NCBI GenBank assembly: GCA_016934125.1
Contig: JAFGTL010000792.1
Location: forward strand, 1 to 10,574
Source: Candidatus Hydrogenedentota bacterium
GTDB lineage: Bacteria > Hydrogenedentota > Hydrogenedentia > Hydrogenedentales > SLHB01
Length of the DNA stretch: 10,574 nucleotides
Direction: 5' to 3'
Below the pieces are notes generated by a model, which worked only from the letters and a program-made list of their open reading frames with translations, ran no database searches and was not told the origin of the DNA. The translations under genes and the position numbers were made by a program. Below, one piece after another: positions 5,222-10,574 of this stretch. Each line of letters begins with the position of its first letter. Positions within the stretch are counted from its first letter, which is position 1.

Positions 5222-7906
5222 TCACTCGATGCGGAACACGCAGGCCGCCTCCGCGGGCACTGGGAGCCGTAACATCGCCCCGTCAACCTCGACCGCTACC
5301 GAGGCCCACTCGCCCGGCCCCGCGCTGGACATGACGCTGCACGACACCGGCCCGGGGCGGTTGTACGCCGGCAAGTCGAGCGCGACGGCCGCCGGCGCGG
5401 CCCGATCCGGGTTGAGAACGGCCACGAACAAGGCCGGCGCGGTGTCGCACTGGAACACCGCGCCGCGCACGCCGCCGGATAACACGCTCAACCCGACGGT
5501 GTCGCGGAACCGGGCCTCGTACAGCAGGGGATCGACGGCCTGCTTGAGGGCGATCAGCGCGCGCACCTCGGCGCGGGCCGCGTCGTCCATGGCCTCGACG
5601 GTGCCGCGGTCGAGGAGGGCGAGCATGCAGCAGCGGAAGCTCTCGCGGGCGTGTTCGAGTCCCTCCTCGGGGCCGCAGGCCCCATAGTTGCCGTGGGCGT
5701 TCGGATAATAGGGAAACACGTATTGGAGGATGTGGTTGCCGCCGAGCAGCCCGAGGGTGACGTGCTGCTGAATCGCCGGGCACGGACACTCGATGATGGC
5801 CGCCAAGTCCGGATGGCCCGTGCGCAACCGGCCGAGCACCTCGGCGACGAATCGCGTGGAACCGGCCACCCACTCGCCGTAATGCTCGTGGCCGTGGGCC
5901 TCGCACGCGAAGTCCAGGTGAGAGGGGATGGCGCCGAGTTGATCCATGTAGAGGCAGTCGGGCCGGCCCATGACAACGGCTTCTTCGACGAACTCCACGT
6001 AGCGGCGGGCCCAGGCGAGGGACGGATAGGGCAGGCTCATGGGATGGTGCCGGTGCGTGTGTTCCGTCAGCCAGATGCTGCCATCCTGCCCGACAGCGGC
6101 GAGATCGCGGCCGTACAACTCGAACGCGGGGATCACCCGTGAGAACATGAGGGGATTGGTGTAGGCGCTGACGCGGCCGCCCGCGGCGCGCAACGCGTCC
6201 GTACTCGCCCGGAACTCCTGAAGATGGGCGAAATCGAGCCGGTATGACTGGGGGAACCAGGCCTCGGTGAGGTAGGGGTGCACGAGCCAGGAGCAGGTGT
6301 GCGCGAAGTGGATGCCGAACTCGTCCCGGTTCCTGCGCAACGCATCCAAGTCGCCCTGCCGGACTTCGGCCGAGCGCTGCAAATCGGCGTCGATGAGGTT
6401 GTAACAGAGGGTGAGGCCGCCGGCCGACTTCACCCAATCGGGGACGAGGGGGCGCCGGGCCCAGCCGTGCCACCACGCCGAGAATCGATCCGCGGCGGGG
6501 TGCCAGTCCCCGGAGGAATAGGCGCCCAGGACGATCGGGGGCGCCTGCCAGGTGCAGCCCGGCTCGATGCGGGGGAACTTCTCGAAGGCGAGGCGTCCCC
6601 GGCCATGCTGGACGGCCGTGTCGAGCAGGGCCTCATCCTCGATCCGGGCATGGAACGTCATCGCGTCGTCCGAGACACACACCCAGTCGAAGGCGAATTG
6701 GGGGCTCGTCTGACGGTTGAAGCCCCGAAGCGCTTCGTCGCCGGCCTCATAGGTCCTGTAACCCACGCGATAGGCATCGTCTGCCGAGTCGCCGCGGAGG
6801 GCCAGGCCGGCCAAGTCGAGGAGGCGCACCGTGTAGATGGGTTCGTCGGCCCGGTTTGTGACGGTGGCGTCAATGCGGACTTCGTCCTGGCCGGGATCCG
6901 GCGTGAACCGCAGCACGGCGTCGAACCGGGCGCCCGTCTGGCGGCATTCCCACGCGTCCCCATGTGCCTGCCACTCGACGGCGTCGGCCGTCTCGCGGCT
7001 GTCCGACAGGAACGTCACGGTGAGGGGCGGAAGGGCGCGGGCCACGTCGAGCACGGCGCCCTGGGCGGGGGGTGCGCCGAGTTGGAGCCGGCGAATGCCG
7101 CCGTGGGCCGGGCTCAACGCCAAGGACAGGTCGCCCGCCGTTACGTCTACGGGGGGCTTCCCGTCCCTGTCCGTCACGCCGTGGGGCGGGCTTGCGGCGG
7201 ACTCCGGCGTGGGCGGCGGCGCGCCGGCCACCGGCTCGCCGGCCTTGCTCACGAGGATGGCGTCGATCTGCTGGCTGTAGTACTTGAGCCCGCGATCTTC
7301 CCCGGGTTCGCGCACGCGGATCACCACGGAGTGAGCGCCCGGGCCGGCGGTGAAGTCGCCGAGCCGGGTGACGGCGTATTTCCAGTTCATAGGGCTGTCC
7401 AGCGAGGCGCCACTGTCCGCGGAGTTGCCTTGCTCCGGCTCCCGATGCTCCGGCCCGTCGTCGATCTGCCAGGTGAACGGACTCGCCAGGTAGCCCGCCA
7501 CCCGGCCCAGGTAATAGAGCGTGTATGTGCCACTTTCGGCCAGGTTGAACTCGAACCGGGCCCGGTATTCGCCCTCCGGGGGCAGACGCCACGACGCCAG
7601 GTCGAGCACGCCGCCGTGGACGGGCACGTACTCGTATACCCAGCAGTTGCGCATGGGGCCCGTCCAGTTGTGGTCGGTGCAGTCCTCACCGTCGAGCCAC
7701 AGCACCCGGGCCGGCGGGTTGGCATAGGATGGCGCGGTGGTTTCGGCGGCGCCGGCGTGCCGGGCCGCGCCCGCGGCCAGCAGGGCGAGTGCGACAAGGA
7801 TGGATGCGCGCTTCAGGGGACTTGTGGGCTCGTGACGGGCGGGCAACCGGCCCGATGTGGAGGCGGACGTTGAGTGCATGGTATGGTTTCCCGGTGTCAT
7901 GGTCAC
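5222..7906 (-). CDS. Exported DUF6259-like TIM-barrel protein with N-terminal carbohydrate-binding-like module
   Basis: The protein has 894 residues. A hydrophobic segment (ILVALALLAAGAA, 36-48) ending near AGAAE marks export, although the polar region before it is unusually long (about 33 residues). Residues 66-220 form a CBM-like beta module: DGEDCTDHNW, YRARFEFNLAESGTYTLYY, SPFTWQIDD and IDAILVS. A beta-sandwich follows (about 252-465), as in clan GH-D-like or DUF6259 proteins. The TIM barrel (about 470-790) starts ADRFSAWWHGW and LVPDWVKSAGG. It carries CLYMDQLG (D655), the cysteine-plus-HGH stretch at 668-673, and IIECP (E706). A C-terminal beta domain ends the chain. A glycoside hydrolase role is inferred from the fold and neighbours; D655 and E706 are candidate catalytic residues. 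The start is GTG at 7906 (GGGAG 5 nt upstream); ATG at 7900 or 7879 are alternatives. It probably heads an operon with the CBM9 gene 131 bp downstream. Confidence 0.8.
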   Translation of the reverse strand: MTMTPGNHTMHSTSASTSGRLPARHEPTSPLKRASILVALALLAAGAARHAGAAETTAPSYANPPARVLWLDGEDCTDHNWTGPMRNCWVYEYVPVHGGVLDLASWRLPPEGEYRARFEFNLAESGTYTLYYLGRVAGYLASPFTWQIDDGPEHREPEQGNSADSGASLDSPMNWKYAVTRLGDFTAGPGAHSVVIRVREPGEDRGLKYYSQQIDAILVSKAGEPVAGAPPPTPESAASPPHGVTDRDGKPPVDVTAGDLSLALSPAHGGIRRLQLGAPPAQGAVLDVARALPPLTVTFLSDSRETADAVEWQAHGDAWECRQTGARFDAVLRFTPDPGQDEVRIDATVTNRADEPIYTVRLLDLAGLALRGDSADDAYRVGYRTYEAGDEALRGFNRQTSPQFAFDWVCVSDDAMTFHARIEDEALLDTAVQHGRGRLAFEKFPRIEPGCTWQAPPIVLGAYSSGDWHPAADRFSAWWHGWARRPLVPDWVKSAGGLTLCYNLIDADLQRSAEVRQGDLDALRRNRDEFGIHFAHTCSWLVHPYLTEAWFPQSYRLDFAHLQEFRASTDALRAAGGRVSAYTNPLMFSRVIPAFELYGRDLAAVGQDGSIWLTEHTHRHHPMSLPYPSLAWARRYVEFVEEAVVMGRPDCLYMDQLGAIPSHLDFACEAHGHEHYGEWVAGSTRFVAEVLGRLRTGHPDLAAIIECPCPAIQQHVTLGLLGGNHILQYVFPYYPNAHGNYGACGPEEGLEHARESFRCCMLALLDRGTVEAMDDAARAEVRALIALKQAVDPLLYEARFRDTVGLSVLSGGVRGAVFQCDTAPALFVAVLNPDRAAPAAVALDLPAYNRPGPVSCSVMSSAGPGEWASVAVEVDGAMLRLPVPAEAACVFRIE

Positions 7907-7935
7907 GACGTCTCCCTCACAATCAAGGGGGTTGT
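7907..7935. promoter_or_regulatory. 29-bp divergent intergenic region with both ribosome binding sites
   Basis: Only 29 bp separate the divergent start codons. The minus-strand gene has GGGAG at 7916-7912, 5 nt before its GTG; the plus-strand gene has AAGGGGG at 7925-7931, 4 nt before its ATG. A GACGTC palindrome lies at 7907-7912. There is no room for two complete promoters here, so each promoter must overlap the other gene's 5' coding region. No convincing -35/-10 pair was identified. Confidence 0.6.
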
Positions 7936-10574
7936 ATGGCGACGCATCTTCATCTTCTTATCGGGGCCCTCGTCGTTCTCTCGGGAGTTGGGATGATACC
8001 GTCCCGGGCCGCGGCGGGCAACATCACCATCGAGTCCTTCTCGGCCGAGCCGCTCGAACTGCGCACCGGCGAGTCGTTTCGCATCCGCGCAACGGTATCC
8101 GCATCGGGTGTGAACGTAGTCAGTTTCGTGCTGCGTACGGCCGAGCCGGCCGCGCGCAAGGACGTGCCGCCTTTCTTCACGCAGTACGAGGCCAACCGGC
8201 AACTCGCCTACCTTACCCAGGACGGGGGGGTGAATCTGTCGGACAACGGCCCGCTGGATCTCGACGGGGCCGCGAACGCGTTCGCCATCGACGTGAGCAC
8301 CAAGGACTGGCAACCGGGCCGCTATGTACTGGCCTTCTTCGCCCATAACCGCCCGGGCAGCGGCGGGCACATCTTCGATCAGCGCAACCTCGTCGTCACG
8401 GTGAATGCCGGGGCGGACGGCGCGCCGGGCGCGGTTGAGGTGGCCTACGTCGATCCGGCCAAGGCCCCGTCGTTCGCCCTGTGTGCCATCGAGCCCGCGG
8501 TCGTTTCGCCGGGGGAGCCGGTGGTATTCCGCATTGAGACGGACACGGAAGGATTGTCGGGCGCCTACATCAGCCACCAGTACCGGCTCCCGCCGGATCG
8601 GGTGCCGCCCGGATTGTCCTACGACGAGGAGGATCACGAGGCGTATGTCACCGACTCGGAAGAGGATACCGAGCGCCTCGTGGCGGACGACGGGCCCAAT
8701 GATCGCAATCCGGCGCCGGGCAAACTGGCCATCCAGTGGGACACGACGGGCTGGCAGCCGGGCCTCTACCACTTCAGCGTGTGGTTGCGCGGTGAGGAAG
8801 GGCTGAAGTCGCCCGAACGGAACGCGGCGTTCAAGGTTCGTTCGCCGGAAGACGCCCTGGACGTGACGGTATCGCCGTCGCGGCGGGTGTGTGCAGGCAC
8901 CCACGCCGAACGGGTGACGCGCCTGGCCGACGGCACGCTCCTGTACACGTCGCTCATCAGCACGGATAACGGGATGACGTGGGCAAAGCGCGAAGACGGG
9001 CGCACCATCGGCGCGGGCGCGCAGCAGCTGCGCAGCGGCCGCGTGCTGGGCATGGGATACCGCACGAAGCCCATCGAGGGCCGGCCGGGCTGGTATCGGG
9101 GCGATCGATTCGTCTCGGAAGACGGGGGCCGCTCGGTGACGGGCCCGCTGGACGCGGAGTTCCACGTGCCCCAGGCCAAACCCGCCATGGGCCATGCGTT
9201 TCATCCGGGCCCGCTCTTCATGCGCTCGATTGTCGAGCGGCCGGACGGCAGCCTGGTGGCGCTCATGGCGGGCTGGTTCAAGGGCGACGACGCCCCGTGC
9301 CCGCACAATCCCGAACGGCCCTATTCGCGCACGTACACCTGCGAATCGACGGATGGCGGGGAAACCTGGACGTATCTCAGTACGATCGGTTACGACCACA
9401 TCGGGAGCGAGGGATACAACGAGGGCTCGATGAAGCCGTTGCCGGACGGCACGCTCATGGCCGTGCTGCGGACGGGCAGCATGTCGGATCCGCGCTGCCA
9501 GGACAACCCGATCATGGTGTCAACGAGCGCCGACGGCGGGCGGACGTGGACGGAACCCCGGCGCACGGGCGTGCACGGGGCGTTCCCCGACCTCACCGTG
9601 CTGTCGGACGGCACCCTCGCCATCACGTACGGCCGGCCCGGCGCCAGCATCGTGTTCAGCCGGGACGGCGGCGTCACGTGGACGGATCGCACCGTGATCG
9701 ACGCGACGCGGTATTCGGGCTACACCACGGCCTGTGAGACGGGCCCGGGCGAACTCGTCGTGATCTTCGGCATCCGGGACTACTTCGATGTGGAGACGGG
9801 CGAGTTTCGCAACGATGTACGCGCCGCGACGGTACGGTATGCGCCGAAGGGCACCGGGGCCCACGCGGCCGCCCGGGCCGCCCTCGAACAGGCGGGCGTG
9901 TCCGTCACCGAGGTGGGCGAGGGCTTCCTCGGGTGTGAGATGGAGGCGCCGCCACTGGGGCGGTGCGAGCGCTTCGTCGTTCACCTGCCCGCCGGATACG
10001 TACAGGATGGCGCGCCGCTGCCGCTGCTCGTGTTCCTGCACGGGCTCGGCCGGGATCACCGCACGCTCATCGACGTAGAGCGGACACGGGCCGCGCTGGC
10101 CCGGGCGCCCTTCGTGGTGGTGCTCCCGAACGGCCGTGCGTCGTGGTGGGTGGACAGCCCCGTCGACGCCGGTTCGCAGTATGAGTCGTACCTCTCGGAT
10201 CTGATCGCCCTCGTGGACAAGGCCCTGAACGTGTCCGATGAGCCCGGCCGCCGGGCCATCGGCGGATGGAGTATGGGGGGATTCGGCTCGGCCCATTACC
10301 TGATCGCCCATCCGGAACAGTTCGGCGTTTGGGGCGGCATTCTCGCGTTGGTGGATTTCCCGAACGCCGCCTACCCGCCGGAGCAGAACCACTCCGTGCC
10401 GGAACTCCTTGGGAATCAGCCCGATGCGTTCAACCCCATGCGGGATATCGAGGCATTTCGCGGCAAGACGGTTTGGTTTGTCACGGGCGACGAGAGCTTT
10501 GACTGCGCCATGAACCGGGCGTTCGCGGCCCGCCTGGAGGCCCTCGGCATACCCCATGAGTTCAGCGTCGTGCC
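7936..10574 (+). CDS. Secreted sialidase-like (BNR/Asp-box) and esterase fusion protein, 3' end outside window
   Basis: The frame is open from ATG 7936 to the window edge (879 residues, no stop). A signal sequence with a hydrophobic core (IGALVVLSGVGM) ends near AAAG (25-28). Two related beta domains (about 30-158 and 180-302) each end in a WQPGxY strand (125-130 and 273-278). A propeller (about 309-637) has Asp boxes at 342 (STDNGMTW), 471 (STDGGETW), 531 (SADGGRTW) and 575 (SRDGGVTW), plus a degenerate one at 394. R512 (LRTGS), R567 (YGRPG) and the EGYNEGS segment at 491-498 are candidate active-site residues. From about 664 there is an esterase-D/feruloyl-esterase-like alpha/beta hydrolase: HGLG (702-705), nucleophile S779 in GWSMG, and D852 or D856 as acid; the histidine would be beyond the edge. 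The inferred role is to cleave an ester-decorated glycan outside the cytoplasm. Sialic acid specificity is unproven; other BNR hydrolases fit. Confidence 0.85.
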   Translation, partial: MATHLHLLIGALVVLSGVGMIPSRAAAGNITIESFSAEPLELRTGESFRIRATVSASGVNVVSFVLRTAEPAARKDVPPFFTQYEANRQLAYLTQDGGVNLSDNGPLDLDGAANAFAIDVSTKDWQPGRYVLAFFAHNRPGSGGHIFDQRNLVVTVNAGADGAPGAVEVAYVDPAKAPSFALCAIEPAVVSPGEPVVFRIETDTEGLSGAYISHQYRLPPDRVPPGLSYDEEDHEAYVTDSEEDTERLVADDGPNDRNPAPGKLAIQWDTTGWQPGLYHFSVWLRGEEGLKSPERNAAFKVRSPEDALDVTVSPSRRVCAGTHAERVTRLADGTLLYTSLISTDNGMTWAKREDGRTIGAGAQQLRSGRVLGMGYRTKPIEGRPGWYRGDRFVSEDGGRSVTGPLDAEFHVPQAKPAMGHAFHPGPLFMRSIVERPDGSLVALMAGWFKGDDAPCPHNPERPYSRTYTCESTDGGETWTYLSTIGYDHIGSEGYNEGSMKPLPDGTLMAVLRTGSMSDPRCQDNPIMVSTSADGGRTWTEPRRTGVHGAFPDLTVLSDGTLAITYGRPGASIVFSRDGGVTWTDRTVIDATRYSGYTTACETGPGELVVIFGIRDYFDVETGEFRNDVRAATVRYAPKGTGAHAAARAALEQAGVSVTEVGEGFLGCEMEAPPLGRCERFVVHLPAGYVQDGAPLPLLVFLHGLGRDHRTLIDVERTRAALARAPFVVVLPNGRASWWVDSPVDAGSQYESYLSDLIALVDKALNVSDEPGRRAIGGWSMGGFGSAHYLIAHPEQFGVWGGILALVDFPNAAYPPEQNHSVPELLGNQPDAFNPMRDIEAFRGKTVWFVTGDESFDCAMNRAFAARLEALGIPHEFSVV

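Noticed and set aside
5091..5225. N-terminal extension of the CBM9/GH-A protein through the tandem repeat
   Set aside because: It would place 45 residues including the repeat-encoded WWLGAGGGWEPVVAGS before the signal peptide; the AGGAGGT before 5090 decides the later start.
6278..7873. 531-codon plus-strand open frame antisense to the DUF6259-like gene
   Set aside because: Arg/Gly/Val-rich composition, no motifs and no ribosome binding site; the minus-strand reading is clearly the coding one.
7903..9399. 498-codon minus-strand open frame over the sialidase-esterase
   Set aside because: Arg/Ala-rich with no domain; the plus-strand frame carries a signal sequence, Asp boxes and an esterase domain continuously to the window edge.

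Overview
The window is high-GC DNA carrying four large genes on both strands, all apparently concerned with complex carbohydrate breakdown. Three features suggest a free-living, heterotrophic Gram-negative-type bacterium of the Planctomycetota / Verrucomicrobiota / Lentisphaerota / Hydrogenedentota kind: large exported multidomain hydrolases, unusual N-terminal beta-sandwich modules fused to catalytic domains, and an intergenic array of short-loop hairpins. This placement is inference, because no marker gene is present.

Layout. Positions 1-241 are non-coding and hold a run of perfect three-nucleotide-loop hairpins (5-76), then a GC-rich 16-bp direct repeat just before a good ribosome binding site. 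Positions 242-2224 (+) encode a compact cytoplasmic GH2 beta-mannosidase-like enzyme with both catalytic glutamates. It converges, with only 7 bp between stops, on 2232-5090 (-), an exported probable lipoprotein with a discoidin-like domain, a CBM9 domain and a (beta/alpha)8 domain carrying an ADEP motif. Upstream of that gene is a 131-bp gap holding a 17-bp tandem repeat in 4.8 copies. Next is 5222-7906 (-), an exported DUF6259-like TIM-barrel protein with an N-terminal carbohydrate-binding-like module. Only 29 bp further on, and divergent, 7936 to the window end (+) is a secreted protein with two related N-terminal beta domains, a BNR/Asp-box sialidase-like propeller and an esterase-D-like alpha/beta hydrolase. 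It is cut off by the window edge before its catalytic histidine.

Working together (inference): the three exported proteins would bind, de-acylate and trim an esterified, probably heteropolymeric glycan outside the cytoplasm. The GH2 enzyme would then hydrolyse imported oligosaccharides inside the cell. No transporter, sulfatase or regulator is visible, so this looks like part of a larger catabolic island. No mobile element, CRISPR array, tRNA or rRNA was found. The most unusual items are the sialidase-esterase fusion, the hairpin array and the 17-bp tandem repeat beside a ribosome binding site.
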